A stretch of DNA of 64,000 bases from Williamsia maris. GTDB taxonomy: Bacteria; Actinomycetota; Actinomycetes; Mycobacteriales; Mycobacteriaceae. The stretch is from assembly GCF_024171815.1 (NCBI RefSeq), contig NZ_JAMTCJ010000001.1, positions 744,001 to 808,000 of the forward strand, given 5' to 3'. Below the pieces are notes generated by a model. It was not told where the DNA came from. It did no database searches and was given only the letters and a program-made list of their open reading frames with translations. How positions within the stretch are numbered: the first letter of the stretch is position 1; every line of letters begins with the position of its first letter. The position numbers and the translations under genes were made by a program. Shown here in pieces: positions 9,011 through 16,867 of this stretch.

Positions 9011-9817
9011 TCAGTCGCTCGCGGCGACGATCTCGATGGCGCCGTCGTCGTAGGCATCGTACGCGGGTGAGCCCTCACCGGACGGCGCCTCGGCGTCGGA
9101 GTGTGCCCCGCAACCGAATTCGGCCGACACGACCTGGCCGTCGGAGGCGTACTCGTTGGCGCAGACACCGAAGGCGACGCGCAGCGACCCGGCCACCGGC
9201 ATGTAGAAACCGCAGGTGCCGCAGTGCAGTCGGCTGGCCGTCGCCATGTCGGAGTCGGGTCCGTGCGGGCCGTCGTACCAGCGCTGAGCGGCCTCGTCGC
9301 GACCCTCCCGGCTGAGCACGCGGTTGCGTCCGAGTCCGAGTTCGAGGGCCACGTCGGACACCTCGTCGAGGTCGCCGGTCGCGGTCAGCTCGGCGGTGTC
9401 GATGTGGTTGGGCACCAGACGCACATCGTCGGCAGGCGCGGCGAGCACGTCGCCTGGGCCGAGATCGCCCGGCGCGATGCGCTCGATCCAGGGGACCCAG
9501 GAAGGAGCGGTCAGTGCGTCGCCGCCGGGCAGGAGCGCGATCTCGCTGACCGTGATCTCGCCGGGGCCGGACTCGGTGTCGGGGTAGGACGCCAGCACGG
9601 CGCACCACACCCATCCGCGGTACCCGGTGATGTCGGCCTCGAAGTAGTGCGTGACGGTGCAGTCGCCCTCGGTCACCGCGCGGATGTGCGCGCCGACCGC
9701 GCCCTCGTCGGATGCCTCCACCGCCGACCGGGCCACATCGACGGCAGCGGTCAACCGGGCCTCGAGGTCAGCAGGCATGTCGCTGCCCGCCGAATCGATG
9801 GCAGCCGGGCTTGTCAC
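9011..9817 (-). CDS. DUF3027 protein (Rv0877-like)
   Basis: A 268-residue cytoplasmic protein matching the DUF3027 family: ITGYRGWVWCAVLA, PSWVPWIERIAPGDLGPGD, then RWYDGPHGPDSDMA. A cysteine set near the C-terminus (CGTCGFYM, CANEY, FGCGAHSD) looks like a metal site. Function unknown. GTG 9817 is preferred because AGGGGAG lies 8 nt upstream; GTG 9826 is the alternative but would abut that site. It is first in a run with the Hsp90-like and PAP2 genes and is divergent from the MFS gene at 9906, so the two share a promoter region of under 90 bp. Confidence 0.8.
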   Translation of the reverse strand: MTSPAAIDSAGSDMPADLEARLTAAVDVARSAVEASDEGAVGAHIRAVTEGDCTVTHYFEADITGYRGWVWCAVLASYPDTESGPGEITVSEIALLPGGDALTAPSWVPWIERIAPGDLGPGDVLAAPADDVRLVPNHIDTAELTATGDLDEVSDVALELGLGRNRVLSREGRDEAAQRWYDGPHGPDSDMATASRLHCGTCGFYMPVAGSLRVAFGVCANEYASDGQVVSAEFGCGAHSDAEAPSGEGSPAYDAYDDGAIEIVAASD

Positions 9818-9905
9818 AGTATCCACTCCCCTATTCTGCCGTATACCGGCCGACACAGGGTGTTGCGGGTTGGTGGCTGTCTGGGGATAGGGAACAATCG
9901 ACACG

Positions 9906-11732
9906 GTGAACCGACCCCACCAGCGTCGCGTACCGCGACCCACGCCCCGCAGCGGCCGTGCTCCCGGTGGAACACCGACGGGTCGGCCCGCCGAAACACA
10001 TCGGATGCCGACGGGCGAACACCCCGGAGCGGCCAACTATCCCGCCGACTCCCCTCACCGCGCGTCGGCCTACCGTCCGCCGCCGACCCACAACCCGCAT
10101 CTCGATCCACTGGATCCCGCCGACGGCCATCCCGGGGCGGGCGACCGCCGTCCCCCGGTCGGCACCGGTCCCGGCGATGCCCCCGCACCCGATGCGTCGC
10201 GGGCGATGCCCCGCAAGCTGACCGTCACACGGGTCGCGGCGTTCCGCGGGCGTGAGCTGACGTCGAAGGGCATCGGCAGGATCCACCGCGCCGCCACCGC
10301 CGACGGCGCCGACCGCTCGGGTCTGACCGCACTGACCTATCCGACGATCGTGAACTTCGCCGTCGACGCCGCGATGACCGTGGCGCTGGCCAACACCCTG
10401 TTCTTCGCCGCCGCCAGCGCGGAGTCGAAGGGCAAGGTCGCGTTGTATCTGATGTTGACGATCGCGCCGTTCGCACTGATCGCACCGCTGATCGGTCCGG
10501 CCCTCGACCGCTTCCAGAAGGGACGACGCATCGCGATGGCGTCGACCTTCGGTGTCCGTGTGGTGTTGGCGCTGCTGATCATGGCCAACTGCGGGTGGGA
10601 CTCCGCATCCAACCAACTCGTCTACGACCCCTGGGTGCTCTATCCCTGCGCGCTCGGACTCCTGGTGCTGTCCAAGTCGTTCGGCGTACTGAAGTCCGCG
10701 GTCACCCCGCGGGTGCTGCCACCGACGATCGACCTCGTCCGGGTCAACTCACGACTGACGACGTTCGGTCTCGTCGGCGGGACGATCGTGGGCGGCGGGC
10801 TCGCCGCACTGTTCGAGACCCTGCTGGGCCGGTTCCTGCCCCTGCACCTGCCGGGAGCGATGGTGTTCCTCGCGATCATCGCCACCGCCGGAGCGGTGCT
10901 GTGCATGCGCATCCCGTCCTGGGTGGAGGTCACCGAGGGCGAGATCCCGGCGACGTTCACCTATCACGGCGAGCCCGAGGCGCAGCCGGGCAAGCAGAAG
11001 ACCTTCACGCCGGCCGCACTGGCCGCCAAGATGCGACAGCCGTTGGGCCGCAACGTCCTCACCGGACTATGGGGCAACGCGACCATCCGCATCCTCACGG
11101 GATTTTTGGTGCTGTACATCGCGTTCTACGCGAAATCGAACCAGGGCACCCATTCCGGGTGGATGCAGTTCGCGCTCCTCGGCGCGGTCGGTGCCGCCGC
11201 GGGCGTCGGCAACTTCGTCGGCAATGCCACCGGCACCCGACTCGAACTCAAGAACCCGCAACGGATCGTCGTGCTGGTGACCGCCGCGAGTCTCGTGGTG
11301 GCCGTACTCGCCGCCGTCTTCGGGTCGATCCTCTTCGCCGCGCTCGCCGCGTTGGTCGCCTCGGGGACCAGCGCGATCGGCAAGGTGTGCCTGGACTCGT
11401 CGATCCAGGACGACCTGCCCGAGGAGTCCCGCGCCTCGGCGTTCGGGCGGTCGGAGTCGGTGCTCCAGCTGTCGTGGGTGCTCGGTGCCGCGCTCGGGGT
11501 GTTGCTGCCGCCGACACTGTGGATCGGGTTCACCGTCGTCTCGGTGCTGCTCGCCCTCGGGTTCGCACAGACCGCCATCACCAACCGCGGTTCGACGCTC
11601 GTCCCCGGCTTCGGCGGCAAACGACCCGACCAGGCGATGCCGACCGGCAGCATTCGCGTGGACCCGCACATGACCCGACCCCGACCGTCGCACCCCGACA
11701 CCCGGGTCGACACCCACGAGAACGGATTCTGA
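9906..11732 (+). CDS. MFS-type membrane protein with long disordered head (Rv0876c-like)
   Basis: A 608-residue protein. Residues 1-100 are proline- and arginine-rich with no predicted fold. About 12 hydrophobic helices follow, starting near LTYPTIVNFAVDAAMTVALA. The order relative to DUF3027, DUF2771 and cspB matches Rv0876c of M. tuberculosis. Helices 7-12 contain SIQDDLPEESRASAFGRSES, a conserved-looking MFS_1 loop. Substrate unknown. It starts at GTG 9906. The DUF2771 gene begins 7 bp after its stop, so the two form an operon. Confidence 0.8.
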   Translation: MNRPHQRRVPRPTPRSGRAPGGTPTGRPAETHRMPTGEHPGAANYPADSPHRASAYRPPPTHNPHLDPLDPADGHPGAGDRRPPVGTGPGDAPAPDASRAMPRKLTVTRVAAFRGRELTSKGIGRIHRAATADGADRSGLTALTYPTIVNFAVDAAMTVALANTLFFAAASAESKGKVALYLMLTIAPFALIAPLIGPALDRFQKGRRIAMASTFGVRVVLALLIMANCGWDSASNQLVYDPWVLYPCALGLLVLSKSFGVLKSAVTPRVLPPTIDLVRVNSRLTTFGLVGGTIVGGGLAALFETLLGRFLPLHLPGAMVFLAIIATAGAVLCMRIPSWVEVTEGEIPATFTYHGEPEAQPGKQKTFTPAALAAKMRQPLGRNVLTGLWGNATIRILTGFLVLYIAFYAKSNQGTHSGWMQFALLGAVGAAAGVGNFVGNATGTRLELKNPQRIVVLVTAASLVVAVLAAVFGSILFAALAALVASGTSAIGKVCLDSSIQDDLPEESRASAFGRSESVLQLSWVLGAALGVLLPPTLWIGFTVVSVLLALGFAQTAITNRGSTLVPGFGGKRPDQAMPTGSIRVDPHMTRPRPSHPDTRVDTHENGF

Positions 11733-11739
11733 CCGCACC

Positions 11740-12279
11740 GTGTTCACCCTCAAGGCAGGCGAGAAGAAGTTCCTCGCCATCGCCACCATCGTCGCCCTCG
11801 TCTTCGTCGCCGTGGTCGGCTCCGCGGTCGCCCTGCTCGTCATCAACAACGACCATGACGAGGTGCCCTACCTGCAGGCGACGACCGGCACGACCCTCGT
11901 GCACGTCGAACCGACCATCCTGTGCGAGATCGATCTGTCGAACTGCAAGAAGGGCGCCGAGGACACGTTCGCGCCGCGCGTCCCGGTACCCGCCGGCGAG
12001 TCGATCATCGTGTCGTTGTCCAGCGGCATCTTCGACGCACCGTGGGCCCTGACGCTGGAGTTCTTGACGCCCAAGGGTTTCGAGCAGCAGCCCCCGGAGT
12101 TCTTCGCGCCGGACGAGAAGTACTCGTTCACGGTGCGCTCGACCAAAGAACGCCTGCTCACCAACATCGAGGTCCGTCTACCGTCGGGACGTACCGACAC
12201 CGCAGGGGCTCCGATCACCAGAGGCTTCTGGTCGATCAACACCCTGCCCGAGGGCACGCAGGTCCCGGCACAGAGCTAG
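11740..12279 (+). CDS. DUF2771 membrane-anchored protein (Rv0875c-like)
   Basis: A 179-residue protein: a short cytoplasmic start, one helix (about residues 11-34, IATIVALVFVAVVGSAVALLV) and an outside domain with a cysteine pair (LCEIDLSNC) and an aromatic FWSINTLPEGTQVP end. This fits DUF2771, an extracytoplasmic family of unknown role. It starts at GTG 11740, 7 bp after the MFS stop, and is probably co-expressed with it. The gene ends where the large repeat region begins. Confidence 0.75.
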   Translation: MFTLKAGEKKFLAIATIVALVFVAVVGSAVALLVINNDHDEVPYLQATTGTTLVHVEPTILCEIDLSNCKKGAEDTFAPRVPVPAGESIIVSLSSGIFDAPWALTLEFLTPKGFEQQPPEFFAPDEKYSFTVRSTKERLLTNIEVRLPSGRTDTAGAPITRGFWSINTLPEGTQVPAQS

Positions 12280-12305
12280 TCGCCTGAGCCGACTGTGGGG
12301 AAACC

Positions 12306-12504
12306 GTCAGCAGAGCCGATGCCCAGGCGCCGTCATCGACTACACGGAAACTCGCCACACGCGCTGACTGTGTGGAAACGGTCGTCGAGTGTGCTCGCAG
12401 CGGCAGGTGACATCACCTCAAGACAGCGCACACTCGACGATCGGCTTCCGCACCGTCGGCGGCTCTCGGCCGACCACCATACGAGTGTCAGACGCTGGCG
12501 GTGC
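12306..12504 (+). repeat. 199-bp direct repeat, copy A
   Basis: Copy A of a 199-bp unit that recurs 281 bp downstream with about 17 mismatches by eye (roughly 91% identity). Both copies carry an internal hairpin built from TCGAGTGTGC and its reverse complement. The gap between the DUF2771 gene (ends 12279) and cspB (ends 12833) has no credible gene; short frames here follow the repeats and start nowhere sensible. Confidence 0.9.
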
Positions 12505-12592
12505 GGAAGCCCCGCATCGAGTGTGCGCAGTTCACGAGACGGACTCACCCCACGCCGACAGCACACTCGATGCGCGTTTCCACACAGTCAGC
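12363..12592. repeat. 230-bp unit with 18-bp perfect terminal inverted repeats
   Basis: GCTGACTGTGTGGAAACG at 12363-12380 is repeated in perfect inverse at 12575-12592. Between them lie TCGAGTGTGC motifs at 12385(+), 12428(-), 12517(+) and 12561(-) and a CGGCTTCCGCACCG / GGTGCGGAAGC inverted pair. The outline is that of a miniature transposable element, but I see no clear target-site duplication. Confidence 0.7.
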
Positions 12593-12785
12593 AAAGCCAA
12601 TGCCCAGGCGCCGTCAACGACTAACCGGAAACTTTCCACACGCGCTGACTGTGTGGAAACGGTCGTCGAGTGTGCTCACAGCGGCACCTGACATGACCTC
12701 GAGACAGCGCACACTCGACGACCGGCTTCCGCACCGTCGGCGGCTCTCCGCCGACCACCACACGAGTTTCAGACGCTGACGGTGC
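12587..12785 (+). repeat. 199-bp direct repeat, copy B
   Basis: Second copy of the unit at 12306-12504. It contains GACTGTGTGGAAACG at 12647 and a TCGAGTGTGC pair at 12666(+) and 12709(-). It lacks a matching right-hand terminal repeat; only a partial CACAGTCAGC is found near 12819. It overlaps the right end of the 230-bp inverted-repeat unit. Confidence 0.9.
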
Positions 12786-12832
12786 ACATCGACGCAACAG
12801 CTCCGTGACCGATCGCTACACAGTCAGCCGAT

Positions 12833-13255
12833 TCAGTGCTCGAGCTCCTTGGCAACCGCTCGGACGACCTCGGAGATGCGTTGCGCGGTCTTGCGGTCCG
12901 GGTACTTGCCGTGGCGCAGATCGGGCTGGATCTTGTTCTCGAGCAGGGTGATCAGATCGGCGACCATGCCGTGCAGCTCGTCGGGTGAGTGCCGCTTGAC
13001 CGGCTCGCGGGCCGCCGCGGCCGCCTCGCGCGCGTTCTTCGCGACGCTGGGCGCGGGCTCGAGCACCGTCACCGACAAAGCCTGCGGACCACGCCGGCCC
13101 GCGGCCATGCCGAACTCGACACGCTGTCCGGGCTTGAGCGCCTCGACACCGCCCGCGAGAGCGCTCGAACGCACGTAGACGTCCTCGCCGTCCTCCTGCG
13201 ACAGGAAGCCGAAGCCCTTCTCCGCGTCGTACCACTTCACCTTGCCGGTTGGCAC
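12833..13255 (-). CDS. cspB: Cold-shock protein with helical extension (CspB, Rv0871-like)
   Basis: A 140-residue protein. Residues 1-66 are a cold-shock domain with RNP1 KGFGFLSQ and RNP2-like DVYVRSSAL, which bind single-stranded nucleic acid. Residues ~75-140 are a helical, charged extension ([14 protein letters not shown] through AVAKELEH), as in the long mycobacterial CspB rather than the 67-residue CspA. It starts at GTG 13255 ([13 protein letters not shown]), the conserved beginning of the fold. A stem-loop followed by a T-rich stretch lies about 74 nt upstream in the leader. Confidence 0.88.
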   Translation of the reverse strand: MPTGKVKWYDAEKGFGFLSQEDGEDVYVRSSALAGGVEALKPGQRVEFGMAAGRRGPQALSVTVLEPAPSVAKNAREAAAAAREPVKRHSPDELHGMVADLITLLENKIQPDLRHGKYPDRKTAQRISEVVRAVAKELEH

Positions 13256-13328
13256 CGAACTCACCCTCAACTTTTGTCTGTGTCGGATCGTGCCGGGATG
13301 CGTCGACGACGAACCACGGCACGAATAA

Positions 13329-13370
13329 AGCGCCCGACGTGGCGACCTGGGTCCCACACGTCGGAGCGCT
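13329..13370 (-). promoter_or_regulatory. Stem-loop followed by TTTATT in cspB leader
   Basis: Arms AGCGCCCGACGTG (13329-13341) and CACGTCGGAGCGCT (13357-13370) pair over 13 bp with one bulged A and a 15-nt loop. Read on the minus strand, the hairpin is followed at once by TTTATT. A TAGAAT box at 13384-13379 would start transcription just before it. It may be an attenuator, or a 5'-end stabilising hairpin. Confidence 0.5.
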
Positions 13371-13484
13371 ACGCCACCATTCTACGCAAGGAATGTCCAG
13401 GTTTTTACGCGACCGAGCTCCCAGGTGCCCGCCGCGCGGAGTTCGGTTGGCAGGTGGTGCGTGCCCTGCTCTACCGTCATCGGT

Positions 13485-13694
13485 ATGCCTGGACAACCTG
13501 GGGATCGTCTGCTGTACGCAGCTCTGGTCCTGTTCGCGGTCGGCGTCGTGGCCATCATCACGATGTTCGCCTACCCGGCCCTCGCCGACGGCGACCGTGC
13601 CCCCATCGGGGTCTATCTCCTCACGCTGGGAACACCGATTGGCTTCGTGCTGGCCATCGTGTTCGCCCTGCGATCGGGTCGGAGGCAGCGATGA
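13485..13694 (+). CDS. Small membrane protein (Rv0870c-like)
   Basis: A 69-residue protein with two helices (about residues 8-28 and 38-60), a short loop containing ADGDRAPI, and a basic end RSGRRQR. It occupies the place of the membrane protein Rv0870c in M. tuberculosis; function unknown. ATG 13485 has a TACCGT box 7 nt upstream (13472-13477), a leaderless arrangement. Its stop overlaps the flavin reductase start (ATGA), so the two are translationally coupled. Confidence 0.7.
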   Translation: MPGQPGDRLLYAALVLFAVGVVAIITMFAYPALADGDRAPIGVYLLTLGTPIGFVLAIVFALRSGRRQR

Positions 13695-14200
13695 GCGTCG
13701 AACCGATCGATCTGGCCCCCGCCACGGACGGCGATGCCCTGCGCGCCGCCTACAGCTGTTTCCCGTCCGGGGTGGTCGCGGTCTGTGCGCAGATCGACTC
13801 GACGCCGGTGGGCATGGCCGCGAGCTCGTTCGCGACCGTCTCCCTCGACCCGCCGTTGGTGTCGTTGTGCGTCCAGCACACCTCGAGCACCTGGCCGAAG
13901 CTGCGAGATGCGCCGCGGATCGGGGTCAGCGTCTTCGCGGCCAGCCAGGATCTGCTGTGTCGGCAACTCGCCGGTTCCGCCGACCGCAGGTTCGACGGCA
14001 TCGACCCGCAGGTCAGCGACAACGGCGCACTGTTCATCCCGGGAGCGGCCGCGGTGCTGTCGTGCAGCCTCTACAACGAGTTCCCCGCGGGCGACCACAA
14101 CCTGGTGCTGCTCGAGATCGAGGCCCTGAGCGCCGACCCGACGATCGAACCGCTGGTGTTCCACGCAAGCACCTTCCGAGCCCTCGAGGCGCGCGCCTGA
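13691..14200 (+). CDS. Flavin reductase-like FMN-binding protein
   Basis: A 169-residue split-barrel flavin reductase: LRAAYSCFPSGVVAVCA, VGMAASSFATVSLDPPLVSL and a late HNLVLLEIEAL strand are the family landmarks. Such proteins reduce FMN or FAD with NAD(P)H, often for a partner monooxygenase; no partner is adjacent. The start overlaps the preceding small membrane protein (ATGA). moaA follows after 26 bp but has its own promoter-like box, so membership of the same operon is uncertain. Confidence 0.85.
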   Translation: MSVEPIDLAPATDGDALRAAYSCFPSGVVAVCAQIDSTPVGMAASSFATVSLDPPLVSLCVQHTSSTWPKLRDAPRIGVSVFAASQDLLCRQLAGSADRRFDGIDPQVSDNGALFIPGAAAVLSCSLYNEFPAGDHNLVLLEIEALSADPTIEPLVFHASTFRALEARA

Positions 14201-14226
14201 TCGGCACCCGTCAGTAGGCTGGGAAC

Positions 14227-15342
14227 ATGACAGCCATCGCCCTGGGTATGCCCTCGGGCATACGACGTGGGACCGACGCGGACGACACCGACGTGCCGGG
14301 CACGTCCGGTATGCCGACGTCGGGACCGATGCTGGACACGTTCGGTCGCACGACCCGCGATCTGCGGGTCTCGCTCACCGATCGCTGCAATCTGCGTTGC
14401 ACCTACTGCATGCCCGCCGAGGGCCTCGACTGGCTGCCGCGCTCGGAGGTGCTCGACACCGCCGAGCTGGTCCGTCTGATCGGCATCGCCGTGGGCGACC
14501 TGGGTGTGACCGCGATCCGTTTCACCGGCGGCGAACCCCTGCTTCGCAAGGACCTCCCCGAGATCATCGAGGCCGTCGCGCGTCTCGACCCCCGCCCCGA
14601 GATGGCGGTCACGACGAACGGACTCGGACTGCGCCGCCACGCGTCCCGGCTGGCCGCCGCCGGACTCGACCGGGTCAACGTCTCGCTCGACACCCTCGAC
14701 CGCGACCGCTTCGCCGCCATCACCCGCCGCGACCGTCTCGACGATGTCCTCGACGGGTTGGCGGCCGCACGTGAGGCCGGACTGTCCCCGGTGAAGATCA
14801 ACGCCGTCCTGAGCCCGGACGGCGGACTCGACGACGCCCCCGAACTGCTGCGGATGTGCCTGGACAACGGCTACGCCCTGCGCATCATCGAGCAGATGCC
14901 CCTCGACGCCGGACACACGTGGTCACGGTCGGAGATGATCACCGCCGACATGGTCTACGACCGGCTCGCCGACGAGTTCGACCTCGTCGCCGACCCGCGG
15001 CCCCGTGGCTCGGCACCCGCGGAGACCTGGGTCGTACGCGGCCACCAGATGCCCGGACGCGACGGCGGGATGGTCGACGCCCGGGTGGGCATCATCGCAT
15101 CGGTGACCCGACCGTTCTGCGGCGACTGCGACCGGACCCGACTCACCGCGGACGGCGCGCTGCGCACGTGCTTGTTCTCGACCACCGAGACCGATCTACG
15201 CGGCCTGCTGCGCGGAGGTGCCGACGACGCCGAGATCGCGTTGGCCTGGCGCCGCGCCACGTGGGGCAAGCTGCCCGGCCACGCGATCAACGACCCGTCG
15301 TTCCTGCAGCCGACGCGGCCGATGTCGGCCATCGGCGGCTGA
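14227..15342 (+). CDS. moaA: GTP 3',8-cyclase MoaA
   Basis: A 371-residue radical SAM enzyme that makes the first molybdopterin precursor from GTP. The N-terminal cluster motif is CNLRCTYC (after SLTDR), with TGGEPLLR for SAM binding. The C-terminal cluster is supplied by CGDCDRTR plus a later cysteine in LRTCLF. The chain ends in the catalytic Gly-Gly tail (MSAIGG). The first ~40 residues are a non-conserved extension. ATG 14227 has TAGGCT 6 nt upstream, suggesting a leaderless message; a start further in, near MLDTFGRTT, is less likely. moaD follows after 1 bp. Confidence 0.95.
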   Translation: MTAIALGMPSGIRRGTDADDTDVPGTSGMPTSGPMLDTFGRTTRDLRVSLTDRCNLRCTYCMPAEGLDWLPRSEVLDTAELVRLIGIAVGDLGVTAIRFTGGEPLLRKDLPEIIEAVARLDPRPEMAVTTNGLGLRRHASRLAAAGLDRVNVSLDTLDRDRFAAITRRDRLDDVLDGLAAAREAGLSPVKINAVLSPDGGLDDAPELLRMCLDNGYALRIIEQMPLDAGHTWSRSEMITADMVYDRLADEFDLVADPRPRGSAPAETWVVRGHQMPGRDGGMVDARVGIIASVTRPFCGDCDRTRLTADGALRTCLFSTTETDLRGLLRGGADDAEIALAWRRATWGKLPGHAINDPSFLQPTRPMSAIGG

Positions 15343-15343
15343 G

Positions 15344-15622
15344 GTGACCATCGATGCCACCGACAGTCCGGTGCAGCGCATCGAGGTCCGGTTCTTCGCC
15401 GCCGCCAAGGCTGCGGCCGGTCGCGCGCACGACGTCGTCGAACTCCCTCACGACGCCACCGTCGGTGATCTGGAGGCCGCGCTCGGGACGGGCAATGCCG
15501 ACCTCGCGCGCGTTCTGCTCCGCTGCTCGTATCTGCGCGACTCGGTCGCCGTCCGTGACCGCGGCAGGGCCCTTGCGCCGTGCTCGGTGATCGAGGTTCT
15601 GCCGCCGTTCGCCGGTGGCTGA
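15344..15622 (+). CDS. moaD: Molybdopterin synthase small subunit MoaD
   Basis: A 92-residue ubiquitin-like protein: VRFFAAAKAAAGRAHDVVELP, CSYLRDSVAV, and a terminal PPFAGG whose last glycine is thiocarboxylated to deliver sulfur to precursor Z. It acts with MoaE, encoded about 1.2 kb away on the other strand. GTG 15344 starts 1 bp after the moaA stop, so the genes are coupled; GTG 15371 is an alternative start nearer to the fold. Confidence 0.9.
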   Translation: MTIDATDSPVQRIEVRFFAAAKAAAGRAHDVVELPHDATVGDLEAALGTGNADLARVLLRCSYLRDSVAVRDRGRALAPCSVIEVLPPFAGG

Positions 15623-15910
15623 ACCGTCGTCCCCGCGGACCGAGTTGCGCTCTGCGAAACTCGTATTCCCGCTCCCGGACATCATCCGATCGGATGACGT
15701 GTGGCGTTGGTCACATCACAGAACGGTCACAGGTAGGACACGAACCAGCTGTCAGCCCCGTGGCCTGCAGGGACTCCGGGGTACTCGGCGAGACCAGACC
15801 GCGACACTTCGAATCCTTTGCGCGACGAACGTATGACACCTGCGCACGGACCACGTAGCGTCTGCGACGGCTGCACCTGCTGCCACACCCGAAACACAAA
15901 CTCCCCGTCC

Positions 15911-16104
15911 TCCGCGCCAAACCTCGTTCCGTGGACAGGGTCACCGATCACGAATTCAGGAACGAGGGCGGGGGACCCACATCTCCTCCAGAGAACCGGG
16001 ATCCCGGCGAGTCATCGCCGAGATTCCTTGGGGTGAAGCTCCACTTGTGGAGCCGGGCAACCTCTCAGCCCGAACCCGACAGCTCACTTCGTCGGCGCGT
16101 GGAG
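15911..16104 (+). promoter_or_regulatory. c-di-AMP riboswitch (ydaO/yuaA type) before rpf
   Basis: The leader has the conserved ydaO-type elements in order: GCGGGGGACCCA (15968 on), TTGGGGTGAAGCTCC (about 16027-16041), GAGCCGGGCAACCTC, and CCGAACCCGACAGCTCACTTC (about 16070-16090). A closing helix can form between CGCGCC (15913-15918) and GGCGCG (16094-16099), and CCTCGTTCC/GGAACGAGG (15922/15959) pair inside. In actinobacteria this class controls cell-wall hydrolase and rpf genes, usually switching them off when c-di-AMP is bound. Edges are approximate. The upstream part, 15623-15910, shows no gene and should hold the promoter. Confidence 0.85.
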
Positions 16105-16119
16105 AGAGGAATACCTTTT

Positions 16120-16731
16120 ATGTCCGGACGTCATCGCAAACCGACCTCCACCACCCGTACCGTTGCTCGCGTAGCGGTCACCTCCGCTGTTCTCGGCGGC
16201 GGCGCCAGCATGCTTCTGGGGGTCGGCAACGCAGCTGCAGCCACCGATTCCGAGTGGAGCCAGGTCGCACAGTGTGAGTCGGGCGGCAACTGGGGGATCA
16301 ACACCGGCAACGGTTACCAGGGCGGGCTGCAGTTCAGCCCCAGCACCTGGGCCGGCCACGGTGGTACCCAGTTCGCGCCCTCGGCCAACCAGGCCACCAA
16401 GGAACAGCAGATCGCAGTCGCCGAGAAGGTCCTCGCGGGCCAGGGCAAGGGCGCATGGCCGGTGTGTGGCACCGGTCTCGGCGCGCCGACCCCCCGCAGC
16501 ACCACCCCGGTCGACCTGCCGAAGCTGCCGAGCGTGAAGGCGCCGGAGCTCAAGACCCCGGAGGCACCGGCCGCTCAGTCCGAGGCCAACAAGAAGGTCG
16601 ACGAGGCACTCGCCGAGCAGAAGGTCGACCCCGCGGTCACCGCGCTCTGGGAGCAGGCCAAGAAGAGCGGCGTTCAGCTCGACGACGGCCAGCTCGCGCT
16701 GTTCAACCAGTTCAAGGGACTGCTGCCCTGA
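16120..16731 (+). CDS. rpfA: Resuscitation-promoting factor (transglycosylase-like)
   Basis: A 203-residue secreted muralytic protein. Residues 1-41 are a Sec signal peptide ending AAAA; the Rpf domain follows (residues ~42-115) with catalytic glutamate in QCESGGNWGI, a LQFSPSTW motif, and a cysteine pair (QCESGG and WPVCGTG). A proline-rich linker and a helical tail (KKVDEALAEQ to FKGLLP) complete it. Rpf domains cleave peptidoglycan glycan strands and wake dormant cells. It sits at the rpfA locus but is about half the length of M. tuberculosis RpfA. ATG 16120 has GGAGAGAGGA upstream, just 3' of a c-di-AMP riboswitch. Confidence 0.92.
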   Translation: MSGRHRKPTSTTRTVARVAVTSAVLGGGASMLLGVGNAAAATDSEWSQVAQCESGGNWGINTGNGYQGGLQFSPSTWAGHGGTQFAPSANQATKEQQIAVAEKVLAGQGKGAWPVCGTGLGAPTPRSTTPVDLPKLPSVKAPELKTPEAPAAQSEANKKVDEALAEQKVDPAVTALWEQAKKSGVQLDDGQLALFNQFKGLLP

Positions 16732-16762
16732 TCTGACGCACCGCGTCGATCACACAGACGAA

Positions 16763-16803
16763 GGGCCCCGCACGAGGACATCGATCCCGTGCGGGGTCCT
16801 TTT
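16763..16803 (+). terminator. Intrinsic terminator after rpf
   Basis: GGGCCCCGCACG (16763-16774) pairs with CGTGCGGGGTCC (16788-16799) over 12 bp with one G-U wobble and a 13-nt loop. CTTTT follows directly. It lies 32 bp after the rpf stop and may also serve the convergent moaE gene. Confidence 0.85.
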
Positions 16804-16867
16804 CCAATTCTCCGGCCGCCGACCGCACGCTCGGCGGGTGGTTACGGCACGCTCGGCGGGGCGGGCG

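Noticed and set aside
12295-12779. Two similar short plus-strand frames (about 90-110 codons)
   Set aside because: Their similarity is due to the DNA repeat; they have no ribosome site or protein-like composition.
16815-16860. Two GGCACGCTCGGCGGG-like direct repeats after the rpf terminator
   Set aside because: Too short and GC-rich to distinguish from chance; no symmetry or promoter context.
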